From an uncultured Peptococcaceae bacterium (lineage in GTDB: Bacteria > Bacillota > Peptococcia > Peptococcales > Peptococcaceae): 8,358 nucleotides of DNA. The stretch covers positions 1-8,358 of the forward strand of contig CABVBB010000067.1 of NCBI GenBank assembly GCA_902496505.1, given 5' to 3'. The position numbers and the translations under genes are program-made. The number at the start of each line of letters is the position of its first letter. The first letter of the stretch is position 1. Positions 1 to 6,053 of this stretch are shown in pieces. The notes under the pieces are model-generated. The model was not told where the DNA came from. It searched no databases and saw only the letters and a program-made list of their open reading frames with translations.

Positions 1-250
1 ATCAATCATTATATGGAATATTAAAATCAATTTAGATGTCAGTGGGGGTTAAAAAAGCCGACTCCTGTACAATACAGAAATCAGCTTTTGGCTGTCTAGC
101 CACTTTTTCACTTGTCCTTGACTTAGGCCCACTTTATTACTTTTTTAAGAGCAGTCCCTACTTTTATCATTTGACTTACTATTTCCCTCACCTAAAAATT
201 GATGCAAAGCAGTATATGATGAACTTTTTTCGATCCCTTGACAAATAAAT
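1..250. other. AT-rich left margin without a convincing gene
   Basis: This stretch is clearly richer in A and T than everything to its right; the change falls at about 250-265. A 70-codon frame (36-248, +) is open, but it reads straight through the hairpin at 52-89, has no good ribosome site and resembles no family I know, so I do not call it. The stretch ends next to a phosphatase gene that has lost its 5' half, so it may be the end of an inserted element or a recombination scar. No terminal inverted repeat or target duplication can be shown, because the other end would lie outside the window. Confidence 0.5.
52..89. terminator. Compound hairpin, probable two-way terminator
   Basis: The outer arms AAAAAGCCGA (52-61) and TCAGCTTTT (81-89) pair with one mismatch. 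They enclose a perfect inner hairpin, CTGTA (65-69) with TACAG (73-77) and loop CAA. The A-run on one side and T-run on the other give a U-tract in either direction, as in intrinsic terminators that lie between genes or at the 3' end of transposase genes. Which gene it serves cannot be seen, because nothing recognisable lies to its left within the window. Confidence 0.5.
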
Positions 251-346
251 TATCTTGATCTTCGTGAAAGTCGGCTGCGAATCAGCGGTGGTGCGGTCGG
301 TGATATTTGCCTCTCATGCATCCTGAACAATACTGTCCAGATCATC

Positions 347-643
347 ATGGATCGTGTAGCCGAAAAAGTCGAAAGCATTGACGCCAGCGGCAAACGGGCT
401 CGTCAGCTCACCTCAGCGGATTATGCCGCGTATGACTATCTCTTCGGCATGGATGAGACCAATATCCGTCAGATGCAGCGCATTTGCGGCGGTGATCCAG
501 ACGGCAAGATCAGCCGGTTCTTAGATGACGCTCCCGTACCGCGGGATATCGCTGACCCCTGGTACACCGACGATTTCAGCAAAGCCTGGCAGGATATCTC
601 AGAAGGCTGCCAGCTGCTCTTAGCCCGGCTGGAAAATGAATAA
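347..643 (+). pseudogene. Low-molecular-weight protein tyrosine phosphatase, C-terminal fragment
   Basis: The 98 codons match the C-terminal two thirds of the low-molecular-weight protein tyrosine phosphatase family, cytoplasmic enzymes of about 140-160 residues. Seen here: GKRARQLTSADY near residues 15-26, a GMDETN segment (34-39), GGDPDGKI (48-55) and the DPWY general-acid loop with its aspartate at residue 70, then the terminal helix EGCQLLLARL. Matching residues seem to continue upstream in the same frame to about 326 (NNTVQ), then are lost. The nucleophile loop CxGNxCRS, normally near residue 10, is absent in all three forward frames between 250 and 346. No Shine-Dalgarno precedes the ATG at 347. 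I therefore read it as a 5'-truncated, catalytically dead remnant. A functional small protein is possible but less likely. Confidence 0.75.
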
Positions 644-644
644 C

Positions 645-695
645 AGCACAACAAAAGACCTCCCAAATGATGTTTGGGAGGCCTTTTATTGTGCT
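645..695. terminator. Long inverted repeat, shared convergent terminator
   Basis: Arms 645-667 and 673-695 pair over 23 positions with two mismatches (652/688 and 658/682) around the loop TGATG. The core CCTCCCAAA/TTTGGGAGG is perfect, and CTTTTATT follows on the + strand, AAAAG before it. It lies 2 bases after the phosphatase stop, and its last base is the first base of the rarA stop triplet on the other strand. It can end transcription from both sides. Confidence 0.9.
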
Positions 696-2032
696 CACTT
701 CTTATCCTCTGGCGGCTGGTGATGGCCTTTCCATTCTTTGATCTGATTCAGGCGGGCTTTGTATTTGCTTTCGAGGCCTTGGTCAGTGGGCTCATAGTAG
801 GTGCGGTGGAGGAGATTATCGGGGAGGCACTGCATATTGGTGAGTTTGTCTTGGCTGTCGTGGGCGTATTGGTAGCCTTTGCCGTAATCCAGTTCTTTCA
901 TGAGTTTGGTCACGCCGTTGCGGATGACTAGGGGGACGGGTTCGGCGAGTTGTTTGAGGGCGTCTTTTTTGGCGTGTTCGTAGGCCATATAGAGGGCGTT
1001 GGATTTGGGGGCCAGGGCCATATAGACGACGGCTTCGGTGAGGTGGACGCTGCATTCGGGCATCCCGATGAAGTGGCAGGCCTGGTAGGCGGCGATGGCG
1101 ATCTCTAGGGCGCGGGGATCGGCCAGGCCGATGTCTTCGCTGGCAAAACGGGTGACGCGGCGGGCGACATAGAGGGGATCTTCTCCGGCCTCGAGCATAC
1201 GGGCCAGCCAATAGACAGCGGCGTCGGGGTCGGAATTGCGCATGGATTTGTGCAATGCGCTGATGAGGTTGTAGTGTTCTTCGCCGTTTTTATCGTAGAG
1301 CAGGGATTTTTGGGAGATGCACTGCTCGAGGGTATCGGTGGTCACGGTGACGACGCCGTCTTCGGCCATGTCGCCGTTTAAGATGACCATTTCCAGCGTG
1401 GAAAGGGCGGTGCGGGCGTCGCCATTGGCAAAGACGGCGATCATCTCGAGCATCTCGTCGTCAATGTGCACTATCTGCTGACCAAAGCCGCGCTCGTCGT
1501 GCAGGGCGCGCTGCAAAAGTGCTTTGAGCTCGTCCGGCTGCAAGGCTTGCAGAACGAAGACTTTGCAGCGGGACAACAGAGCGCCGTTGATCTCAAAGGA
1601 GGGATTTTCGGTGGTGGCGCCGATCAAGATGATGCTGCCTTTTTCAACGAAGGGCAGGAAGGCGTCCTGCTGAGCTTTATTGAAGCGGTGGATCTCGTCG
1701 ACGAAAACGATGGTCTTTTCACCGTAGCGGCGATTTTCTTCGGCACGCTGCATGACGGTACGGATCTCTTTGATGCCGCTGGTGACGGCGGAAAAATCGA
1801 TAAAGGTTGCTTTGGTCTGATTGGCAATGATGCGGGCCAAGGTGGTCTTGCCGACGCCGGGCGGCCCCCAGAAGATCATGGAGGAGATCTGATCGCTCTC
1901 GATCAGGCGGCGCAGCACTTTGCCCGGGCCCAATAGATGGGTCTGGCCGACGTATTCGTCCAAATTGCGCGGTCTCAGCCGGGCGGCCAGGGGCTGGGCC
2001 ATGCCGTTTTCAAACAGGGATATTTGTTCCAT
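695..2032 (-). CDS. rarA: Replication-associated recombination protein A (AAA+ ATPase)
   Basis: RarA (also MgsA; eukaryotic relative WRNIP1) is a clamp-loader-like AAA+ ATPase that acts at stalled replication forks and single-strand gaps. In 445-residue numbering the product shows a PLAARLRP segment near 14-21, Walker A GPPGVGKT (56-63), Walker B IVFVDEIH (108-115), sensor 1 GATTEN (138-143), an arginine finger in LLSRC (152-156) and sensor 2 GDART (204-208), then the RarA-type tetramerisation and C-terminal regions. Length fits the family (about 425-450). The N-terminus carries QISLF (3-7), close to the sliding-clamp-binding consensus QL[S/D]LF. I choose the ATG at 2032 because AGGTGG lies 5 bases before it; a GTG at 2041 is in frame but sits only 2 bases after AGGAG. 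It has its own promoter and a convergent terminator. Confidence 0.96.
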   Translation of the reverse strand: MEQISLFENGMAQPLAARLRPRNLDEYVGQTHLLGPGKVLRRLIESDQISSMIFWGPPGVGKTTLARIIANQTKATFIDFSAVTSGIKEIRTVMQRAEENRRYGEKTIVFVDEIHRFNKAQQDAFLPFVEKGSIILIGATTENPSFEINGALLSRCKVFVLQALQPDELKALLQRALHDERGFGQQIVHIDDEMLEMIAVFANGDARTALSTLEMVILNGDMAEDGVVTVTTDTLEQCISQKSLLYDKNGEEHYNLISALHKSMRNSDPDAAVYWLARMLEAGEDPLYVARRVTRFASEDIGLADPRALEIAIAAYQACHFIGMPECSVHLTEAVVYMALAPKSNALYMAYEHAKKDALKQLAEPVPLVIRNGVTKLMKELDYGKGYQYAHDSQDKLTNMQCLPDNLLHRTYYEPTDQGLESKYKARLNQIKEWKGHHQPPEDKK

Positions 2033-2076
2033 CGTATCCACCTCTCCTCGCGTATGCGGTCGTTGTCTGTACTTCC

Positions 2077-2104
2077 ATTATACGCCGTCTGGCTGGCCGT
2101 GCAA
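2077..2104 (-). promoter_or_regulatory. Probable sigma-70-type promoter of rarA
   Basis: On the - strand a weak -35 (TTGCAC, 2104-2099) is followed after 16 bases by a perfect TATAAT (2082-2077). The rarA start lies 44 bases further on, with the AGGAGAGG ribosome-binding region between. Confidence 0.7.
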
Positions 2105-2107
2105 TAT

Positions 2108-2132
2108 AAAAAAAGCGCCCTGAACTTTCGCT
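2108..2132 (-). terminator. Weak intrinsic terminator after the YoaK-like gene
   Basis: On the - strand a short AGCG/CGCT stem (2132-2129 with 2117-2114) is followed by six more T. The stem is only 4 bp with an 11-base loop, so termination may be leaky. It sits directly before the rarA promoter. Confidence 0.35.
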
Positions 2133-2149
2133 AACGTCGGTGATGCGGT

Positions 2150-2956
2150 CTAACCTCGGTGCTTTTTCACGTCTTGCTCTTCTTCGGGCTGATGCTTGAC
2201 CTTATGCAGGCGGTTGGCTAATTCCAAACGGATCTCACGCATTTCATCCAGCAAACTTTCGGCTTCCAGGCAGACTTCGACATCTTCGGGAACATTTTCG
2301 CGGATGAACATCGCGCCAAAGCTCACGAGCATGGCCGCACAGCAGAACCAAATGGCCGTCATGCCGAAATGGGCTGAGGCTGCACCGCCCAAAGCTGCGC
2401 CGAGCAAAAAGACCAGGATCAGGGAATAGTACTGCAGGCTGCGGCGCCGATAGGTGGGGTCTTTGGTCACCTCGTAGGAGTAGAGCAGATTGGTGGCGGT
2501 GCGCAGATTGCCGATGCACATGGTGGTGGCGTAAGCATTGCCGTGGATCTTGCGAAAGCTGTCTACCTGCAGCGCGCAGGTAAAGGAGACCAGGACATTG
2601 GCTGCCATATTGGCCCCTGCCGGCAGCAGGCCGACTGCAAACAATATAGCGATCTCCAAGAGCAGGATGATCTGCCGCCAGTGCAGCTTTTGATAATATT
2701 TGAAGTGCATGCGCACTTCCTGCGCCAGATAAACGCCGCCTACAAAGGCCAGTATGGGTACGATGTAGCTGAGCGATCGCCACCACTGTCCCAAGGCCAA
2801 GCTCTGTCCGGCCAAAACGATATTGCCGGTCTGCGCATTGGCAAACACGCCGCCGCGGCAGGCATAGGTATAAGCATCCTGAAAGCCCCCGGTGATCGAC
2901 AGCAGCGCCGCCACCAGATAGGACTCAGACATTTGCACATGATAGACTTTTTCCAT
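2150..2956 (-). CDS. YoaK/DUF1275 family membrane protein
   Basis: The 268-residue product is a multi-pass inner-membrane protein of the DUF1275 (YoaK) family, whose function is not established. Family hallmarks are visible: TGGFQDAYTY (22-31), GGVFANAQTGNIV (35-47) and the second conserved block from FRKIHGN (134-140) to CIGNLRTATNL (147-157). About six hydrophobic segments lie near 12-32, 62-80, 94-112, 116-130, 176-194 and 200-217. A charged tail of about 48 residues (from 221), with heptad-like leucines and many Glu/Lys, follows and probably sits in the cytoplasm. I choose the ATG at 2956 because GAGGA (2969-2965) lies 8 bases before it; the frame stays open to 3010 without a ribosome site, and that stretch overlaps the promoter. 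It appears to be a single-gene unit. Confidence 0.93.
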   Translation of the reverse strand: MEKVYHVQMSESYLVAALLSITGGFQDAYTYACRGGVFANAQTGNIVLAGQSLALGQWWRSLSYIVPILAFVGGVYLAQEVRMHFKYYQKLHWRQIILLLEIAILFAVGLLPAGANMAANVLVSFTCALQVDSFRKIHGNAYATTMCIGNLRTATNLLYSYEVTKDPTYRRRSLQYYSLILVFLLGAALGGAASAHFGMTAIWFCCAAMLVSFGAMFIRENVPEDVEVCLEAESLLDEMREIRLELANRLHKVKHQPEEEQDVKKHRG

Positions 2957-2999
2957 GCTGATCGTCCTCTTTTTCCCTTGCAAATTTTTTCTGTATTGC

Positions 3000-3027
3000 A
3001 TTATACCCATTTCGTCCCAAAAAGCAA
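3000..3027 (-). promoter_or_regulatory. Probable promoter of the YoaK-like gene
   Basis: On the - strand TTGCTT (3027-3022) and a perfect TATAAT (3005-3000) are 16 bases apart. The ATG at 2956 is 43 bases downstream, preceded by a GAGGA ribosome site. Confidence 0.7.
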
Positions 3028-3059
3028 GACGCTGCGCAAATTTTGTGCCTGTTTTTTAC

Positions 3060-3095
3060 GCCAAAAAGACCCTGCGGCGGCAAGGTCTTTTTGGC
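3060..3095 (-). terminator. Intrinsic terminator of the antiporter gene
   Basis: Perfect 12-bp arms 3060-3071 (GCCAAAAAGACC) and 3084-3095 (GGTCTTTTTGGC). On the - strand the inner bases also pair (TTGC with GCAG, one G-U) to leave the tetraloop CGCC; the + strand has a mismatch there. The leftward transcript of the antiporter is thus the better target. Confidence 0.85.
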
Positions 3096-3122
3096 ATAAA
3101 TGATCGTGCTATCCGAGATGCT

Positions 3123-4563
3123 TCAAGCTTGGAGGTCGGTTTGGGCCAACAGCTCATCTTTCAAAAACCAGATCAGGGGCACGCAGACGACCAGCAAAAG
3201 GAGCGAGTAAAAATTGACATCATTGATGGCTGCACATTCGATGATCCGGCTTTGGTCAACAGGTGTACCGGCGCCCAGACCCTGCTGGAGATAACGGAGC
3301 ATATGGCTGCCGTAGAGGATGCTGAACACGCTGATAGACATGGTGGAGATCAGCTGTCTGGTCCAGTTGAGCATGGCGGAAGCGTGGCTGGCCAGCTGCA
3401 TAGGCACAGCACTCATGGCGAAATTATTGATGATGGGGATCATCAGCCCCAGCCCCACATAGCGCAGGGATAGCCAAATGGTAAATCCAATGATGGTGGT
3501 CGCCAGTGAGAAGCGGCTGAGTTCCCACGTCGCCCACAAAAGCGCTGCCATGCCCAAGAAGGTGACTGCCCGCCGGCTGAAGCGCTCGGCTGATTTGGCG
3601 GCCACCGGCGCCATAAAGGCCATGACCATCGACGGCAGAAACATCGCCAGCCCAGCGTGCAGGGCATCCATTTGCAGCACGTCCTGCAAAAACAGCGCCA
3701 TGAACATAGGCGACAGACAGGTGGCGATGGATGTGGCGCTATTGAGCAAAAAGCTGTACGTAAAGCCGGCGTAGCCAAATACAGCGAAATTGAGCATGGG
3801 CATCTTGATACGGATCTCATGCCAGATGAAATAGAGCATGGCCGCTGTGCTGACCAGCAAAGTACCGATGACGACCGGCGAGGTCCAGCCCAGTTCGCTG
3901 CCTTGGTTGAAGCCGATCAAGAGGCCCACCGTGCCGATGGAGGCGCAGGCCAGCCCCAGGACGTCCAACTTTTGACCGGCGCAGAGGATCTTCACGGGCA
4001 CATATTTGATGACCAAAAACAGATCCACCAAGGCCACCGGCACGTTGAAAAAGAAGATGGCCCGCCAGCCCCAGTAGTTGATGAGCACGCCTGCCAGCGT
4101 CGGTCCTAGGGCCACCCCCACTGAGGTGACCATGGAGATCAGCGAAATGGTCATCAGCTGCCGCTCTCTGGGGATGAATTGGTAGACCAGTGCGCCGGGC
4201 ACGGGCATGAGGATGCCGCCGGCCAGACCTTGGCCGATGCGGGCAGCAATGAGGACCTCGATACTGGGCGCCAGTCCGCAGAGCACGGAGGTCGCCAAAA
4301 GGATGAAGCCCCAGCGCAAAGAGCTTGCTGCCGCTGAAGCGATCCATAAAGTAACCAATGGTGGGCATGACCAGTCCATTGGCCAGCATATAGCCGACTA
4401 CCAGCCACTGCACGGTCTGGATATCGGCGTGGTAATACTCTCTGAAGCTGGGCAGAGCGATATTGATGGTCGTCGTATTGATGACTGCCAAAAAAGACCC
4501 CAGCATCACTGCAAAGATCAGCAGCCGCTCACCATTTCTGGTGAGCCGTTGTTCGTCAAGCAT
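3123..4563 (-). pseudogene. DHA2-type MFS drug/proton antiporter, frameshifted
   Basis: Two overlapping frames together make one 479-residue transporter of the DHA2 (EmrB/QacA, 14-helix) branch of the major facilitator superfamily, which exports drugs or other small organic compounds using the proton gradient. The first frame (4563 down to about 4310) gives 85 residues: TM1 with INTTTINIALP, TM2 with QWLVVGYMLANG and the loop GYFMDRFSG. Sense then moves to the frame ending at 3123: FILLATSVLCGL, AARIGQGLAGG, motif C region SVGVALGPTLAG, WRAIFFFNVP, and on to a complete C-terminus. Removing one G from the GGGG run at 4309-4312 (CCCC on +) joins them as ALG-FILL. The start ATG at 4563 has AGGGGG 8 bases upstream. 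Either the gene is broken, or the base is a sequencing error, or the ribosome shifts +1. The acidic residue usual in TM1 motif D1 (LDxTIVNVALP) is replaced by Asn. Confidence 0.88.
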
Positions 4564-4577
4564 AGTCGATTCCCCCT

Positions 4578-4623
4578 AGCCAGGCAGCCGCTGTGCGTTG
4601 GCCTCCGCCAAATAAGCCGCCTG
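4578..4623 (-). promoter_or_regulatory. Folded 5' leader of the antiporter gene
   Basis: In the leader, on the - strand, CAGGCGGC (4623-4616) pairs with GCTGCCTG (4588-4581) over 8 bp with one G-U. Inside lies a second hairpin, TTGGC (4611-4607) with GCCAA (4602-4598) and loop GGAG. The AGGGGG ribosome site begins 2 bases after the outer stem. A regulatory role is inferred; I recognise no known riboswitch class. Confidence 0.4.
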
Positions 4624-4643
4624 CATTTTTAGCATTTATTTTC

Positions 4644-4649
4644 ATTATA
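4644..4649 (-). promoter_or_regulatory. -10 box of the antiporter gene
   Basis: A perfect TATAAT on the - strand lies 80 bases before the antiporter ATG. No good -35 is seen at 16-18 bases; TTGATA is 21 bases away, which is too far. A start here would give a leader of roughly 70-75 bases containing the hairpins described above. Confidence 0.5.
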
Positions 4650-4744
4650 ACGCTTCGGCAGCTTGGTGCGTATCAATATATTGCGCAGATATTTTTGAAG
4701 GCTGCAAATTATTTTTGCAGCAATTTTTCCGGCCAAAGGTGCAC

Positions 4745-4781
4745 GAAAAAAGCGTACCGCCCCAAATAAGGCGATACGCTT
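4745..4781 (-). terminator. Intrinsic terminator after the stalk/PepSY gene
   Basis: On the - strand AAGCGTATCGCC (4781-4770) pairs with GGCGGTACGCTT (4761-4750), 12 bp with one G-U, loop of 8, followed by a T-run. It begins 18 bases after the stop codon. Confidence 0.88.
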
Positions 4782-4798
4782 GCTGCTCTGGCCATGAC

Positions 4799-5872
4799 TT
4801 AGTCGTCGTACTCCATTTCCCAATCGGTGATCTGCCCAGTCAGGGCGTCAACGTCGCATTCATATTTCTTGCTGCCAGCGTAAAATTTGAGTTCGTAGAC
4901 CATGCGGCCGTCTTCACGATCAAGCTCAGCTTTGGTGAAGGTGGCTTGACTAGTTGTGAGACCGGCGCGGTCCAAAGCTTTTTCTTTAGCTTGGCTGACG
5001 CCGATGTATTGACCGTGGTGCTCACCGCTGGCCGCCGTATGGTGCTCAGCCTCGTAATCGACGCTGCGGATCTTGCCGGTCAGGGCGTCGATGCTGTAAT
5101 CATATTCCTTGCCGTTAGGCGTATAAAATTCGATCTCATACTGCCAGACGCCGTTATCTTTGTCCAGCTGGGTCTGCACAAAGGTGACCTGGTTGGTTTT
5201 TAGTCCTGCATCCGCCAAGGCGATGCGTTTGGCTTCACTGAGACCGATATAATTGCCCCAATCGGTTTCAGGAATCTTGGCACTGGTGAAACTGTCCGCA
5301 TCAGTGACCAGCGGATCCTCTATGCTGTCTTTGCTGGTCAGGGTAACGGTATTCGTCGTACTGTTCCAGCCCACGTTTTTGCCCATAAGCTGGCCGATGG
5401 CTCGAAGCGGCAGATAGGTGGTCCCGTCATACAGGAGCGGATAGAGCGTATTGCCGTTGACATCGGTGAAGCGGCGCTCTGTGCCGTCGATAGCCAGCGT
5501 GAAATCGCCGCGCAAAGTAGCCGTGATGCTTTTGGCGTAAGTCAGGTCGCCTTTGACGCCAGTGGTGCGGCCGCTGCGTGTGCCGTAGAGCGTGATGGTC
5601 TTCGTCGCCTGATCCCAGTTGACATTTTTGCCCATCACTTCACCGATAGCCCGCAGGGGCAGATAGGTGGTGCCATTATAAAGTATCGGGTAGACTTCTT
5701 CGCCGGCGGCTGTGTAAAAAGTCCGCTCGCTGCCATCGATGATGATGGTGAAATCTGGCCGCAGCTGGGCGGTCACCGTCTCCACCGCGGCTGCCCAGGC
5801 GCTGGCGGCTGTGCTCATAAGCAGCATGAGTGCTAAAAATAAAGCCATGGTTTTTTTCAGGTTGTGTTTCAT
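4799..5872 (-). CDS. Exported protein with two stalk domains and two PepSY domains
   Basis: The 357-residue product starts with a clear Sec signal peptide (KKTMALFLALMLLMSTAASAWA, cleavage probably after residue 27). Two copper-amine-oxidase N-terminal-like stalk domains follow, about 33-96 and 116-178, each ending in the core GTTYLPLRAIG..MGKNV.W. Two PepSY domains come next, about 208-274 and 288-355, each with a YIG.S.AK..AL start and a D.DALTG.I ending. Both pairs look like internal duplications. The linker between the PepSY copies holds EHHTAASGEHHG, two EHH clusters that could bind a metal. Stalk domains are common in surface proteins of anaerobic Bacillota and do not imply amine oxidase activity; PepSY domains are often linked to peptidase control or to metal or polymer binding. 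No anchor motif is visible, so it is probably secreted or wall-bound. I choose the ATG at 5872, 7 bases after AGGAGG; ATGs at 5875 and 5902 are in frame. Confidence 0.9.
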   Translation of the reverse strand: MKHNLKKTMALFLALMLLMSTAASAWAAAVETVTAQLRPDFTIIIDGSERTFYTAAGEEVYPILYNGTTYLPLRAIGEVMGKNVNWDQATKTITLYGTRSGRTTGVKGDLTYAKSITATLRGDFTLAIDGTERRFTDVNGNTLYPLLYDGTTYLPLRAIGQLMGKNVGWNSTTNTVTLTSKDSIEDPLVTDADSFTSAKIPETDWGNYIGLSEAKRIALADAGLKTNQVTFVQTQLDKDNGVWQYEIEFYTPNGKEYDYSIDALTGKIRSVDYEAEHHTAASGEHHGQYIGVSQAKEKALDRAGLTTSQATFTKAELDREDGRMVYELKFYAGSKKYECDVDALTGQITDWEMEYDD

Positions 5873-5954
5873 CATAGACCCTCCTTGTGTGTTGTGTTTC
5901 ATCCCTCGGTTTCAGTGTTCGTTTCCGAAGCGGCTGCTTGCCGCCTCTCTTTCC

Positions 5955-5960
5955 ATTATA
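5955..5960 (-). promoter_or_regulatory. -10 box of the stalk/PepSY gene
   Basis: A perfect TATAAT on the - strand lies 82 bases before the chosen ATG. No convincing -35 is visible at standard spacing. The leader downstream contains a small GCGGC/GCCGC hairpin (5930-5944). Confidence 0.5.
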
Positions 5961-5985
5961 ACGGTAAATGGCGCAAAAAGCACCA

Positions 5986-6013
5986 AAAAAGCTGCCCTGG
6001 AGAGCAGCTTTTT
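5986..6013 (-). terminator. Intrinsic terminator of the kinase/binding-protein operon
   Basis: Perfect 10-bp arms AAAAAGCTGC (5986-5995) and GCAGCTTTTT (6004-6013) with an 8-base loop. On the - strand it is followed by a T-run and lies about 40 bases after the binding-protein stop codon. It could work on both strands, but only the leftward gene needs it. Confidence 0.88.
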
Positions 6014-6053
6014 ATACGCTATATGGTGCAGTGGGATCTCAGCGGCCTCACCG

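Noticed and set aside
36..248. 70-codon open frame on the + strand
   Set aside because: It runs through a hairpin, has no ribosome site and no recognisable protein features.
238..266. Perfect TTGACA resembling a -35 before the phosphatase fragment
   Set aside because: The bases at the expected -10 (TTCGTG) do not resemble TATAAT.
276..299. A C-x5-R-S pattern (CESAVVRS) upstream of the phosphatase fragment, like a phosphatase nucleophile loop
   Set aside because: It lacks the family's Gly-Asn, lies in another frame that stops at 324-326, and is only about 27 codons from GKRARQ where the family needs about 45-50.
1466..1936. 156-codon + strand frame opposite rarA
   Set aside because: It is the mirror of strongly conserved AAA+ motifs on the other strand, with no ribosome site or family features of its own.
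2039..2041. GTG as the rarA start
   Set aside because: It lies only 2 bases after AGGAG, while the ATG at 2032 has better spacing and starts at the conserved N-terminus.
2543..3103. 186-codon + strand frame opposite the YoaK-like gene
   Set aside because: It overlaps the coding strand, promoter and terminator of real features and has low-complexity, shadow-like composition.
4154..4408. Separate small gene inside the antiporter region
   Set aside because: It is the third frame around the frameshift and shows no transporter sequence; the two other frames explain the region.
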